Below, piece after piece: positions 22,623-32,596 of a stretch of DNA of 64,000 bases. Both the position numbers and the translations under genes were made by a program. Under the pieces are notes generated by a model, which worked only from the letters and a program-made list of their open reading frames with translations, was not told the origin of the DNA and made no database searches. Source of the DNA: Kribbella sindirgiensis (GTDB taxonomy: Bacteria; Actinomycetota; Actinomycetes; Propionibacteriales; Kribbellaceae); the NCBI RefSeq assembly GCF_004331435.1, contig NZ_SJKA01000022.1, forward strand, positions 61,106 to 125,105. The letters run 5' to 3'. How positions within the stretch are numbered: position 1 is the first letter of the stretch; every line of letters begins with the position of its first letter.

Positions 22623-23360
22623 GTGCCTCTTATCGATCAGGCCACCCTCACTGTCGGGGCTGGCAACTACTACACCAACGTCGTCGGCTCGGAGCTGCCG
22701 GCCGACCTCCTGAACCCGGAGGTGGGTGGCTGGAGCAATGTCGGCCACACCTCGCTCGAGGACATCCTCTCGATCAGCTCGGAAGGCGGCGAGGCCACCG
22801 TCCTCGGCACCCTCCAGAACCGGACCCTGCGGACCAAGTACTCCGCACGGACCGAGACGCTGGCGTTCACGCTCCAGCAGTTCGACGCGAACGGCCTGCG
22901 GCTGTTCTACGGCGCAAACGCGCCGACGCTGGCCAACGGGATGATCGGTGTCCCGAACAACCCGGTCCCGACCGAGGCCGCGTTCCTGGCGGTGTTCGTC
23001 GACGGAGAGAACGTCTTCGCGTTCTGGGCTCCGAAGGCCGAGATCTACCGCGCCGACGACATGTCCCTGGCGGACACCGAGTCCCTCGCCGGCCTGCCCC
23101 TGGGCGTGAAGCCGCTCCAGCTGGGCGCGAACGCGTACACCTACGCGGTCACCCCGCTCGGCATCGTCGCCACGGGCGCGACCGCAGGCATCCCCGGCAC
23201 GTTCACTCCGGCCGGCGCCTACGCCCCGGTGAACCTGGCCGCGATGACCGGCGTCACCGCGAGCCCGACCACCGCCTGGACCACAGGTCAGTACGTCACC
23301 CTCTCGGACGGCACGAAGGCCCACTGGGACAGCGACTCGTGGGAGTCCGGCCCGGCCTGA
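22623..23360 (+). CDS. Major tail protein (245 aa)
   Basis: GTG at 22623 is preferred: AAAGGAG lies 9 bases upstream, while an ATG at 22614 directly abuts it. Beta-sandwich pattern with GGWSNVGHTSLEDI and LRTKYSARTETLAFTLQQFDANGLRLFYGA, typical of actinophage tail-tube subunits. The C-terminal 70 residues (TFTPAGAYAPVNLAAMTGV onwards) look like a small surface domain. Confidence 0.85.
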   Translation: MPLIDQATLTVGAGNYYTNVVGSELPADLLNPEVGGWSNVGHTSLEDILSISSEGGEATVLGTLQNRTLRTKYSARTETLAFTLQQFDANGLRLFYGANAPTLANGMIGVPNNPVPTEAAFLAVFVDGENVFAFWAPKAEIYRADDMSLADTESLAGLPLGVKPLQLGANAYTYAVTPLGIVATGATAGIPGTFTPAGAYAPVNLAAMTGVTASPTTAWTTGQYVTLSDGTKAHWDSDSWESGPA

Positions 23361-23382
23361 TCCGGCTGAGCCCAACTGAACA

Positions 23383-23425
23383 CCCCTCGCCCGCACTGCG
23401 TAGCGGACCCGGTGCGGGCGAGGGG
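23383..23425 (+). terminator. 14-bp perfect hairpin
   Basis: CCCCTCGCCCGCAC (23383-23396) pairs with GTGCGGGCGAGGGG (23412-23425). No T-run; between tail tube and chaperone genes, where it may lower downstream expression. Confidence 0.6.
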
Positions 23426-23490
23426 GCACCACTCGGTGCCCAAAGCAACGGTCCGCTACATCCCATCTACCTATGGAGGTCCGCTACCTC

Positions 23491-23841
23491 ATGTCCAACT
23501 CTTTCACCCTCGACGACATCCGCGCCGCCGCCGAGGCGAAGTACGGCGCCGTCCCGATCACCCTGTCGGACGGCTCGGTCTGCAAGCTGCTGAACCCGCT
23601 GCGCCTGTCGAAGGAGAAGCGCGCCAAGCTCACCGAGCTGAGCAAGGAGAACAAGGACGCGGAGAGCGTCGACGACTCGCAGGAGCAGCTCGAAGGCACG
23701 ATCCGCATCGTGGCCGAGCGCGCCGTCCTGGCCGAGCAGCTGATCGAGGAGGTCGGCGGCGACCTGGCGGTCCTCGCCACGATCCTGGAGAAGTACAACG
23801 AGGGCGCCCAGGTGGGGGAAGCCTCGCCCTCGCAGGACTGA
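23491..23841 (+). CDS. Tail assembly chaperone, short form (116 aa)
   Basis: ATG at 23491 with GGAGG upstream. MSNSFTLDDIRAAAEAKYG, a beta strand, then helices (LRLSKEKRAKLTELSKENK) is the usual gpG-like fold. The last codons carry the slippery run GTG-GGG-GAA where a -1 shift gives the long form. It coats the tape measure protein during tail assembly. Confidence 0.85.
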   Translation: MSNSFTLDDIRAAAEAKYGAVPITLSDGSVCKLLNPLRLSKEKRAKLTELSKENKDAESVDDSQEQLEGTIRIVAERAVLAEQLIEEVGGDLAVLATILEKYNEGAQVGEASPSQD

Positions 23842-24209
23842 TCGACGACTACGGAGAGGGCCTCTACCCCGACCTGCTCGAGTACTTCGACGTAAACCTC
23901 GTCGACGTGATCGCGGGTCGGGGTCCCTCCCCCGCCATCGTCAACACCCTCGCGAGGGCTCTGCCCGACACCTGTCTCACGGTCGCTCTCGCGAGTGGAG
24001 GCAGGGAGTTCCGCGGCTGGGGCGTCGACCGTCACCTCGACGCCGACCTGTACGACGCGCTGAACCAGAACACGCGCGCAACGGGCCAATGGGCCAAGAA
24101 GGCTCCAGACATCCCGCCGTATCCGCGACCTACATCGAGCAAGCCCGAGGAACGGCCGAAGACGAAGTCGGTGGCCGAGCTGTATCGGGGCTTCAGTGGA
24201 AGGAAGTAG
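23814..24209 (+). CDS. Tail assembly chaperone extension, reached by -1 frameshift
   Basis: This frame has no own start; it continues from the slippery heptamer G-GGG-GAA at 23814-23820 after a -1 slip, reading AGLIDDYGEGLYPDLLEYFDV and ending ELYRGFSGRK before the tape measure gene. The fusion would be about 239 aa. The gpG/gpGT arrangement is conserved in tailed phages, and the overlap and frame are right. The exact slip site is inferred. Confidence 0.8.
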   Translation, partial: GGSLALAGLIDDYGEGLYPDLLEYFDVNLVDVIAGRGPSPAIVNTLARALPDTCLTVALASGGREFRGWGVDRHLDADLYDALNQNTRATGQWAKKAPDIPPYPRPTSSKPEERPKTKSVAELYRGFSGRK

Positions 24210-24212
24210 CCC

Positions 24213-27200
24213 ATGACGCAGGTCGTCGGACGCATCGCCGTCAAGGTGATACCGGATACCTCCGGCTTCCGAAGGAAGCTCAAGACCGACCTCAACGCCA
24301 TCGAGAAGTCGCTCGACGGGCTGAAGGTGAACCTCGACCTGGACTCCGATGGCATCGCCCAGAAGGCAAAGGCCACCGCCAAGAAGGTCCAGGCCGAGCT
24401 GGACTCGATCACGCTCAAGATCAACGACCAGTCGCAGGACTCCCTGCGCAAGGCGATGGCGAACATCGAGCGCGAGATCGCCAAGCTCGACGAGATCGAC
24501 TTCAAGGTGGAGCTCGACCGCGACTCCCTCAACGCTGCGCGAGACCTGCTGAGCGAACAGCTCGACAAGGTCTCCACAATCGACTTCCGGGTGAACCGAG
24601 GCAGCCTCAGCTCCGTCGAGAAGGCCATCAGCAAGATCGACGCCGAGCTCGAGAAGATGGCCGAGATCGACCTCCGCATCAAGCTCGACAAGAACTCCCT
24701 CACCACCGCACGCGAGGTGCTCCAGGCTGAGCTCGAGAAGGCTTCGCGCATCGAGGTGCAACTGGACAACGCCGCGTTCCGCAAGACGCAGGAGCGTATC
24801 CAGCGGGAGCTTGCCGGCATCCGGATCAGCCCGACGCTCGACGCCTCGGCGCAGACCAAGCTCCGGCGCCAGATGAGCAAGGTACTCGGTCAGATCGACG
24901 ACCTCCAGGCCAGCATCACGCCGGAGATGTCCGAGCGCGACCGGCACAAGGTCGAGGGCGACATCCAGGATCTGCGCGAGAAGCTCGACGACCTCAAGAA
25001 GACCGAGATCCAGCCGGAGCTGAGCAGGGGCCAGAAGCTCCTGGTCGCCGGTGAGCTGCGCATCCTCACCCGCCCTCGCGAGGTCTCGATCCTCCCGAAG
25101 GTGAGCAAGACCGCAGCCGCGAAGGTCGCCACGACGCTGGCGGCACTATCCGGCGCGCGCCTGGTCAACGACATGATCGAAGACCTCGCCCGCAGCCTGG
25201 GGAACCTGGACAAGAACCTGCCCATCATCGGCACCATCGCCGAGGCGATTGCCGGCGTCGGCGCATGGGCTCTGTCGGCAACGAGCAACCTCTTCGCGCT
25301 GTCGGCGTCGCTCGCCCAGATAGCGGGAGTGGCGCTGGTCCTGCCGGGGATCTTTGGTGGCTTGGCCATCGGGCTCGGTACGACCATCGCCGTCCTGAAG
25401 GACTTCAACACGGTCCTACCCGACGTGAAGACCAAGCTGGCTTCACTTCAGGACCAGATGTCCGAGCGGTTCTGGAAGGTCGCACAGAAGCCCATCCGGG
25501 ATCTGATCGACCACCTCTTCCCCGAGCTGAGCAAGGGTCTCGAGGAGACCTCGTCCAACCTGGGCACGTTCTTCGGTGGACTGGCCACGGCGCTCAAGAC
25601 CTCGTTCGACGGCCTGCTCGGCAACATGTTCAAGGATCTGAACAACTCGATCCTGATCGCTGAGGGCGCCACGAACGCCATCGCTTCGGCGATCGCCACG
25701 CTGGGCAAGGTCGGCGCCGGCTACCTGCCTCAGCTGGCTGCCTGGTTCGTCAAGATCGCCAACCAGTTCAACGCCTGGCTCACTCAGGCCGCGGCGGACG
25801 GTCGGCTCAAGCAGTGGATCGACGACGGGATCTTCGCCCTCAAGGAGCTGGCTCGCGTTGCCGGAGGCATCGGCTCGATCCTGTCGGGCATCGCCGAGGC
25901 TGCACAGAAGGCCGGTGGCTCCTCGCTCACCAGCCTGGCCGACGCTCTCGGCCGTGTCGCTGAGACGGTCAACAGCCCGTCCTTCCAGCAGGCCCTCACA
26001 GGGGTCTTCGAAGCCGCGCAGCAGGCGATGGACAACATCTCCAACGTTGCCGGCCCGTCGCTCGAGCGGTTCTTCCTGTCGCTCTCGGGAACGCTCCAGA
26101 CGATCCTCCCGCTCGTTGGCAACACCATCGGAAAGGTGGTCGGCGCAATCGCCGACGCGCTCTCTAGCCCGGTGGTATCCAAGGGCATCGAGCTCCTGTT
26201 CCGCGGACTCGACGCGGGGATCAACGGCATCCTGCCAGCACTGGCTCCGCTGTCCCGCGCACTCGGCGGGGTTGCCACGCTGATCGGCAGGATGGCTCAG
26301 GCCATCGGTCCGGTCCTCGGACAGGCGTTCACGATCCTGGCCGACCTCGTAGCCAACCTGACTGGCCCGCTCGGCTTCCTGGCCGAGACGCTCGCTGGCG
26401 TCCTGTCCAAGGCGCTCACTGCGGTGGCCCCGATCATCGGTGCCCTGGCGCAGGGGCTCATCTCCATGGCGCCTGGCATCAACGCCGTGGTCGAGTCGCT
26501 GGGGACCTTCCTGGTTGGCGCACTCACCACCCTCGGCCCATTGCTGGGGCAACTCCTCGAGACCCTCGGGCAGCTGCTGGGCGCCTACCTGCAAGGCATG
26601 GCCCCGGTGATCGACGTTCTGGGGCAGGCGATCCTGCAACTGGTCGAGCCCATTGCCCAGCTCGTTCAGGGTTTCTTGTCAGCCGTCCAGGTGGTCATTC
26701 CGCTACTCCCCGCACTGGGAGAGCTCAACGCTGCCGTACTCCAGCTGGTGCTGGCGTTCCTGCCTCTGGTCACCACGATCCTTCAAGAGTTCGCTGACCT
26801 GTCCGCAAAGGTCGCACCGGCCATCGCACCCGCTATCCCGATGATCGCCGAGATCGTCGAATGGCTGACCAAGTTCATCCTGAAGCTAGTCGAGTTTATC
26901 GCACCGATCGTGCAGTTCGGCGCGATGATGATCCGCACCTTCGCTGCCATCGATCTGGCAATCCTCGGATTCGTCTTCAAGGCCATTGCGTCCTTGGTCA
27001 CGCTGTTCACCCAGATGGTGTCCCTCGCTATCAGTGCGGGCAAGGGGTTCGTCGGCGCCATCAAGGGCGCCTACGACAAGGTGACCGGCTTCTTCTCCAC
27101 GCTGGCCGGCGTCGTAGCTGGCCACCTGGCGAAGTTCGTACTGGCGGTCAAGACCAAGATCGGCGAAGCCGTCACCGCGGTCCAGGAGCTTCCAGGCAAG

Positions 27201-28424
27201 GTCAAGGCAGCTGTCGGAAACATGGGCACTGCGCTCGTTGCGGCCGGCGCTTCGGTGATCGACGGCTTCATTGCCGGCATCAAGTCGAAGATCCCCGGCG
27301 TGCAGGGGGTCCTGAATGGGATCACTTCGAACCTGCCGTCCTGGAAGGGTCCGCCAGAGAAGGACTCGAAGATCCTGACGCCCGCTGGGCAAAAGGTCAT
27401 CAACGGCTTCATCGTCGGAATCAAGAGCAAGATCCCCGAACTGCGGGGCGCGCTCCAGTCCCTGACGAACGCGCTGCCGTCGATGGTCAAGACGAACATC
27501 GGCAAGGTCAACTCCGTCATCGGCTCGATGTCGAAGGTGCTCACCTCCTCGCAGAAGGCTCACCTGAACGCCCTGGTCACCCAGGCGCAGACCGGTGTCG
27601 CTCTCGTCGAGAAGGCGCAGGCCAAGCTGACCGCCCAAATCAAGTCCGCCCAGAAGAACCTGGACGACCTGAAGAAGCAGTCGGCCGACTACGTCAAGAA
27701 CGTCTACGACAAGCTGGTCAGCCCTGGCGACATCACCAGCGGCGAGGACCACTCGTACAAGGCGATCATCGCCAACCTGACCAAGGCCACGAAGCAGGCC
27801 GGCGAGTTCCGCAAGGTGCTCGCTGAGCTGACCAAGCGTGGCCTGAACAAGGAAGCGCTCGACCAGATCGCACAGGCTGGCCCCGAGGCCGGGCTCGCCG
27901 CGGCGAAGTCGATCCTCGGTCAGGGCAAGGCCGGCGTCAAGCAGATCAACGCCCTCCAGGCGCAGCTCTCCCAGGCGGCCAACAAGGCTGCTCAGCAGGC
28001 TGCGGCATCGCAGTTCCAGAACGGCATCAACATCGCGCAGGGCCTGCTCGACGGCCTGAAGAAGATGCAGAAGCCGCTCGACGCGCAGATGACTCGGCTG
28101 GCCGATGTGCTCGTTGCCGCGATCAAGCGTGCCCTCAAGATCAAGTCGCCCTCGCGGGTGTTCATGAAGCTCGGCGGTTACGTCGGGCAGGGCTTCGCGA
28201 TCGGCATCGACAACGAGCGCGCCAGCGTGCAGTCGTCTCTGTCTGCGATGGCTGACCACCAGGCGGTGGGCTCGAAGCTCTCGGGCGCCGTCAACGCCGC
28301 TCTCGCCAAGGGCGGCTCCACCAGCGGGGGCAAGACCCTCAACTACTACGCCGCTCCGGGCAGGTCCCTCGACGCAGAGGAAGACCTCTTCGCGGCGGCC
28401 GACCGTACGAGGATGGTGTTCTAG
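24213..28424 (+). CDS. Tape measure protein (1403 aa)
   Basis: ATG at 24213, 4 bases after the chaperone frame. Residues 1-280 are coiled coil with leucine-rich repeats (KSLDGLKVNLDLD and alike). Residues 340-410 and about 600-960 contain long hydrophobic segments (LAQIAGVALVLPGIFGGLAIGLG and others), and the C-terminus is again coiled coil with TSVRVFMKLGGYVGQG-like ends. At roughly 0.15 nm per residue it predicts a tail near 200 nm. It sets tail length and is ejected with the DNA. Confidence 0.95.
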   Translation: MTQVVGRIAVKVIPDTSGFRRKLKTDLNAIEKSLDGLKVNLDLDSDGIAQKAKATAKKVQAELDSITLKINDQSQDSLRKAMANIEREIAKLDEIDFKVELDRDSLNAARDLLSEQLDKVSTIDFRVNRGSLSSVEKAISKIDAELEKMAEIDLRIKLDKNSLTTAREVLQAELEKASRIEVQLDNAAFRKTQERIQRELAGIRISPTLDASAQTKLRRQMSKVLGQIDDLQASITPEMSERDRHKVEGDIQDLREKLDDLKKTEIQPELSRGQKLLVAGELRILTRPREVSILPKVSKTAAAKVATTLAALSGARLVNDMIEDLARSLGNLDKNLPIIGTIAEAIAGVGAWALSATSNLFALSASLAQIAGVALVLPGIFGGLAIGLGTTIAVLKDFNTVLPDVKTKLASLQDQMSERFWKVAQKPIRDLIDHLFPELSKGLEETSSNLGTFFGGLATALKTSFDGLLGNMFKDLNNSILIAEGATNAIASAIATLGKVGAGYLPQLAAWFVKIANQFNAWLTQAAADGRLKQWIDDGIFALKELARVAGGIGSILSGIAEAAQKAGGSSLTSLADALGRVAETVNSPSFQQALTGVFEAAQQAMDNISNVAGPSLERFFLSLSGTLQTILPLVGNTIGKVVGAIADALSSPVVSKGIELLFRGLDAGINGILPALAPLSRALGGVATLIGRMAQAIGPVLGQAFTILADLVANLTGPLGFLAETLAGVLSKALTAVAPIIGALAQGLISMAPGINAVVESLGTFLVGALTTLGPLLGQLLETLGQLLGAYLQGMAPVIDVLGQAILQLVEPIAQLVQGFLSAVQVVIPLLPALGELNAAVLQLVLAFLPLVTTILQEFADLSAKVAPAIAPAIPMIAEIVEWLTKFILKLVEFIAPIVQFGAMMIRTFAAIDLAILGFVFKAIASLVTLFTQMVSLAISAGKGFVGAIKGAYDKVTGFFSTLAGVVAGHLAKFVLAVKTKIGEAVTAVQELPGKVKAAVGNMGTALVAAGASVIDGFIAGIKSKIPGVQGVLNGITSNLPSWKGPPEKDSKILTPAGQKVINGFIVGIKSKIPELRGALQSLTNALPSMVKTNIGKVNSVIGSMSKVLTSSQKAHLNALVTQAQTGVALVEKAQAKLTAQIKSAQKNLDDLKKQSADYVKNVYDKLVSPGDITSGEDHSYKAIIANLTKATKQAGEFRKVLAELTKRGLNKEALDQIAQAGPEAGLAAAKSILGQGKAGVKQINALQAQLSQAANKAAQQAAASQFQNGINIAQGLLDGLKKMQKPLDAQMTRLADVLVAAIKRALKIKSPSRVFMKLGGYVGQGFAIGIDNERASVQSSLSAMADHQAVGSKLSGAVNAALAKGGSTSGGKTLNYYAAPGRSLDAEEDLFAAADRTRMVF

Positions 28425-28425
28425 C

Positions 28426-29886
28426 GTGCCCAAGCTGGTACTGAAGTCCAACGTCAACGGTGGAGTCCTCGACCTGGACTCCCTGTTGATGGCGGACGAC
28501 CCGATCTACCAAGCGCTTCCGACCGAAGCGCGAGGTGCGCAGGCCCTTTCCGGTGTGACCGGTCTGGGCCTGCCGGACCTCTCCACCCAGTGGGTCGAGG
28601 GCGCTGGCGACGGAGCAACCTTCCGTGGCCAGCGCGCCCTCCCGCGCGACATCGACCTGCCGTTGTACTTCGACGGAGGCGATCGAGCCGGACTAAAGGC
28701 GCTATCGAAGACCCTCTCGACGATCCTTGCCGGCGAATGCGAACTTCGCATTGTCGATGAGGACGGCTCCTACTGGTTCGTGAATGTGCGTCGCGTAGGC
28801 GGCGGCCAGTACGTCTATGGCGCAGACACAACCGGCGAGCGCGATCTCATGACGGTGATCACGATGCGGGCCGGTGATCCGTACTGGACCTCGAGTCACT
28901 CGAACGCCCCGACGATCAAAGCCGCATCGAGCACGCGCGGTCTGCTGCAGGCCGGCGCTTCCCTTACCGCCTTGAAGCTCAAGCCTTCGCAGGCGCTCGG
29001 CTCAGTCGTCCTCGAGAACCTCGGGGACGCGCCGGCATGGCCCAGGTGGGAGGTCGTCGGTCCTGGCGACAACTTCGTTGCCATCTCCCCCGCTGGCGAG
29101 GTGCTCAACTGGACCGGCGCTCTGCTCGACGGCGAGGTGCTGACCATCGACACGAAGACGGCCAAGGTCACCGACAACCACGGCGTCAACCGGTTCTCGG
29201 AGATGGGGCCGGCGCCTCGCATGTGGAAGATCCCACCGGGCATCTTCACGGCGCAGGTCTCCCTGAACAACCCAGGCTCCGGTGGTCAGCAGCGGGTCAA
29301 CCCTCGGCTGAACTATGTCACCAACGGCATGTTCGAGCTGGGAATCACTGGCTATGCGGCAACCACATCGACCAACCCGGTTGTCATCTCCTGGAGCAAT
29401 CCGGGATCCGGGGGGCAGAAGACGCTTAAGGCTGTCGTTCCTGCCAACGGCTCTCCGCAGGTGTACTACACCGTCACGGGACTGACTCCCGGACGCACTT
29501 ACATCCTCGGGGCTGCCGGCTTCATCGACGAAGGCGATTCCGGTCCGGCCTATGTGAAGGTCTCCGGTACGGCGAGCCAGCGCAGCTCCGGCCCCGGCAA
29601 GGGCGCCGTGCAGATGTCGACGCAGTTCGTCGCAACGTCGACCTCCCACGTGATCGAGCTGTGGGGCGCCGTCTCGCCGACCGTGGCGACGACAACCCTC
29701 TTCGACTCCGTCTACGTCGGCGAGGACTCCCAGTACTTCGACGGCGATACGCCGGACACCCTGACCAACGAGTTCGAATGGACTGGAACGCCGTACGCCT
29801 CGACCTCCCGCAAGTGGGACCTCATCCAGAGCGGGGAGTCGCTGATCCGGTGCATCTGGCAAGACCGGAAGCAGATGGTGATCTAA
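28426..29886 (+). CDS. Distal tail protein (486 aa)
   Basis: GTG at 28426, one base after the tape measure stop. N-terminal half (FRGQRALPRDIDLPLYFDGGDRAGL, CELRIVDEDGSYWFVNVRRVGGG) is the siphovirus Dit domain that forms the hub ring at the tail end. Residues 290-430 (YFDGDTPDTLTNEFEWTG at the end) resemble an inserted carbohydrate-binding-like beta domain, making this longer than a minimal Dit. Confidence 0.8.
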   Translation: MPKLVLKSNVNGGVLDLDSLLMADDPIYQALPTEARGAQALSGVTGLGLPDLSTQWVEGAGDGATFRGQRALPRDIDLPLYFDGGDRAGLKALSKTLSTILAGECELRIVDEDGSYWFVNVRRVGGGQYVYGADTTGERDLMTVITMRAGDPYWTSSHSNAPTIKAASSTRGLLQAGASLTALKLKPSQALGSVVLENLGDAPAWPRWEVVGPGDNFVAISPAGEVLNWTGALLDGEVLTIDTKTAKVTDNHGVNRFSEMGPAPRMWKIPPGIFTAQVSLNNPGSGGQQRVNPRLNYVTNGMFELGITGYAATTSTNPVVISWSNPGSGGQKTLKAVVPANGSPQVYYTVTGLTPGRTYILGAAGFIDEGDSGPAYVKVSGTASQRSSGPGKGAVQMSTQFVATSTSHVIELWGAVSPTVATTTLFDSVYVGEDSQYFDGDTPDTLTNEFEWTGTPYASTSRKWDLIQSGESLIRCIWQDRKQMVI

Positions 29887-31515
29887 GTGCAGCTCTCGGA
29901 CATCTCGGTCCTGGTTCGCGACAAGTCCCTGGCGATCCAGGGGATGATCCCCGACCAAGACCTCGACCTTCAGGCATCGATCGACCACAACGGCGTCGGT
30001 AGCTGGAAGCTCAACCTGTCCGCCGTCCATCCGATGGCCCCCGTGCTGCGCACGCCAGGGTCGGGGCTGATTGTCGTCGGGCCAGATGGAGAGAACCTCT
30101 TCTCTGGCCCGACCGACAAGCCCGAGCTCTCGATCTCCGCGGACGACCCCAGCGGCACCGTCACTTTCCAAGGCGTCACCGACAACGTGATCCTCGGCGA
30201 ATCCTTGGCGTTCCCCTCGCCCGCTCTCCCCACCTCGGGCCAGACCGAGGCCAACGACACACGCACCGGCCCGAGCGAGACGCTCATGCACGCGTACGTC
30301 AACGCGAACATCGGGCCTACTGCAACGACTGGTCGCCGCAACACGAACCTCGTCATGGGCGCCAACGCCGGTCGCGGCACCGTGGTCACCAAGGCTCCCC
30401 GCTTCCAGGTGCTCGGTGAACTGCTGGCCGAGCTCGCCATCGAGGCGAACTACCCGCTCGGCTTCCGCGTCGTACAGCGTGGTGGCAGCCTCGCCTTCGA
30501 GACCTACCAGATCCGCGACAGGTCGGCCGAGATCCGCCTGGACGCACTCAACAACACGCTGGCCAGCCAGAAGGTCTCACAATCCCCTCCGGCCATCACG
30601 GTGGCGATCGTCGCCGGGCAAGGCGTCGGCAAGGATCGTCAGATCCGCGAGTACCACACTGCCGAGGCCGACGCGGCTGGCGCGCTATGGGGCCGGCGCA
30701 TCGAGAGGTTCATCGACCAGCGCCAGACCAGCGTGGAGGCCGAGCTCGAGGCCGCGGGGATGGAACCCCTCCAGAAGGAGGGCGTCACCACTCTCGCCGT
30801 ACAGGCGACGCCGGCCGAGGACAGCTCGATGAACTTCCTCACCGACTGGTACCTGGGCGACCGGGTGACCGTCGTCGTCGAGGGCCAGGAGCTGGTGGCC
30901 GACGTGACCGGCTTCGTCTTCAAGGTGGACAAGGACGGCTTCCGCCTCGGCGCCGTGATCGGCGACCCGGCAGGGTTCTCAGCTGAGGCAGCTGTCAGCA
31001 ACCGAGTGGCCAACACGGAGAAGCGCGTCTCTTCCCTCGAGCGGAACGACGCTCCCGGCTCGACCGGTGGCGGATCGACTCCCTCGGCGGACAAGGCAGC
31101 GCTGAAGACCTCCGACACCACGGCCACCAACACCACCACGCTGGCGACCGACGCCGCGCTATCCATCACCGGCATCGCCTCCGGCAACTACATCTTCGAC
31201 GCGATGATCGTCTACAGCGCAGACTCCGAGGCCGACTTCAAGGCTGCGTTCCTGGGAAGCGCCGGAATCGCCAACCTGATCCACCTCAACCTGCGCGAGG
31301 TCGCCACAGGCGCCGAGCACGGCGTCGTCGAAGGTGGCGCAGCGTTCACCGCGGCCGGACAAGGCGCCGGCACCAAGCGCTCCATGCAGCTGACGGGCTC
31401 CTTCACCAACTCGTCGAGCTCGCAGAGCCTCAGCTTCCAGTGGGCACAGAGGACCGCCCACGCCTCGACTGTGGCCGTGCATCGCGGCTCGTTCGTGCGC
31501 ATCCAAAAGGTCTGA
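29887..31515 (+). CDS. Tail-tip protein, ReqiPepy6 Gp37-like (542 aa)
   Basis: GTG at 29887 follows the Dit stop directly. VLVRDKSLAIQGMIPDQDLD and GENLFSGPTDKPELSISAD are typical of the Gp37-like/prophage endopeptidase tail family that forms the baseplate hub. From residue 385 a Ser/Thr-rich linker leads to a separate C-terminal beta domain (LATDAALSITGIASGNYIFDAMIVY), probably host-surface binding. Confidence 0.7.
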   Translation: MQLSDISVLVRDKSLAIQGMIPDQDLDLQASIDHNGVGSWKLNLSAVHPMAPVLRTPGSGLIVVGPDGENLFSGPTDKPELSISADDPSGTVTFQGVTDNVILGESLAFPSPALPTSGQTEANDTRTGPSETLMHAYVNANIGPTATTGRRNTNLVMGANAGRGTVVTKAPRFQVLGELLAELAIEANYPLGFRVVQRGGSLAFETYQIRDRSAEIRLDALNNTLASQKVSQSPPAITVAIVAGQGVGKDRQIREYHTAEADAAGALWGRRIERFIDQRQTSVEAELEAAGMEPLQKEGVTTLAVQATPAEDSSMNFLTDWYLGDRVTVVVEGQELVADVTGFVFKVDKDGFRLGAVIGDPAGFSAEAAVSNRVANTEKRVSSLERNDAPGSTGGGSTPSADKAALKTSDTTATNTTTLATDAALSITGIASGNYIFDAMIVYSADSEADFKAAFLGSAGIANLIHLNLREVATGAEHGVVEGGAAFTAAGQGAGTKRSMQLTGSFTNSSSSQSLSFQWAQRTAHASTVAVHRGSFVRIQKV

Positions 31516-31552
31516 CCCCCATGTTCTTCAGAGACCCATTGGAGGTCCCCTC

Positions 31553-32596
31553 GTGCCTTACAGCTCCTTCCCGTTCGACAACCAGGACACCACTGAAACC
31601 CAGTACAGCAAGCTGTTCCGGGAGCTCCAGGCGTCCGGCGTGGCGGACACGTACGGCGGCTCGGCCCTTCGGGTGGATGCCACCGGAGGGATGAACATCG
31701 CCATCCAGGCAGGCTTCGCCATCGTCCGCGGACATGGCTTCCTGTGCGACGCCGCCGAGCCCCTCACGATCCCCGCCGCTGGTAGCAGCCAGGTGATCCA
31801 CACGGTTGTCCTGCGCCTCGATCCGAGCGTGAACAGCATCGTCCCGGCCGTCGTCTCCGGCGTCGGTGGCGGTGGCGCGCCGGCTCTCGTGCAGACCGAC
31901 TCCGCGATCTTCGAGATGCCGCTGTTCGACATCCCGGTGGCACCCGGCGCGGCCAACGTCGACCCGACCAAGATGGTCGACCGGCGCCGCTTCCTGGCCG
32001 ACGCTCCCGGTGCCTGGTCTACCGCCAGTCGCCCGCAGGGTCCGCGCTACGCCACCCTCGGCTACAACACCACCATCAGCCAGTGGGAGTTCCACAACGG
32101 CGTCGACTGGGTGCCCGTGGTCGACCCGAGCATCCCCAGCCGCGTCCTCGCGTTGGAGTCCCAGCCGTACGTCAACAAGCAGGACGCGCAGATCCTCGGC
32201 GCTCCCAGCTACGTCGTACCGGACGCCACAACCAAGGTGCTCAACTGGGTCACCACCGAGGACTTCTCGGGCATCTCCTACAGCTCGGTCACCGGGCGCT
32301 TCGTCGTGTCGAAGGCGGGCTGGTACCGCTACGACATCCACAACGCCTTCAATACCTCGGCGGCCGATGCCGGCTACCGGCAGCTCACGCTCGTGAAGAA
32401 CGACGCTGTGCTGGTCGCCAACGACATCCGGAACGCCGTCAAGGGCGGCTTCACCACGCTGAAGCTCTCCGGCGAGACCTACCTGTCCCCCTCGGACTTC
32501 CTCACCACGAGCGTCCGGCACACCGCAGGCGGAACCCTCGGCATGATCTCCGACGACGGCTACCAGCACTTCACGTTGAGGCGGGTCGGCTCGTGA
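31553..32596 (+). CDS. Minor tail / receptor-binding protein (347 aa)
   Basis: GTG at 31553 with TTGGAGG upstream. Residues 1-190 match the short tail-fibre base seen in actinophages (MNIAIQAGFAIVRGHGF, VDRRRFLADAPG). Residues 215-347 form a C1q/TNF-like beta jelly roll (GISYSSVTGRFVVSKAGWYRYDIHNAF), a common receptor-binding end. Confidence 0.75.
   Translation: MPYSSFPFDNQDTTETQYSKLFRELQASGVADTYGGSALRVDATGGMNIAIQAGFAIVRGHGFLCDAAEPLTIPAAGSSQVIHTVVLRLDPSVNSIVPAVVSGVGGGGAPALVQTDSAIFEMPLFDIPVAPGAANVDPTKMVDRRRFLADAPGAWSTASRPQGPRYATLGYNTTISQWEFHNGVDWVPVVDPSIPSRVLALESQPYVNKQDAQILGAPSYVVPDATTKVLNWVTTEDFSGISYSSVTGRFVVSKAGWYRYDIHNAFNTSAADAGYRQLTLVKNDAVLVANDIRNAVKGGFTTLKLSGETYLSPSDFLTTSVRHTAGGTLGMISDDGYQHFTLRRVGS

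Noticed and set aside
24890..26639. Long minus-strand frames opposite the tape measure gene
   Set aside because: Shadows caused by GC-rich codon bias; no starts with ribosome-binding sites and no domain pattern.
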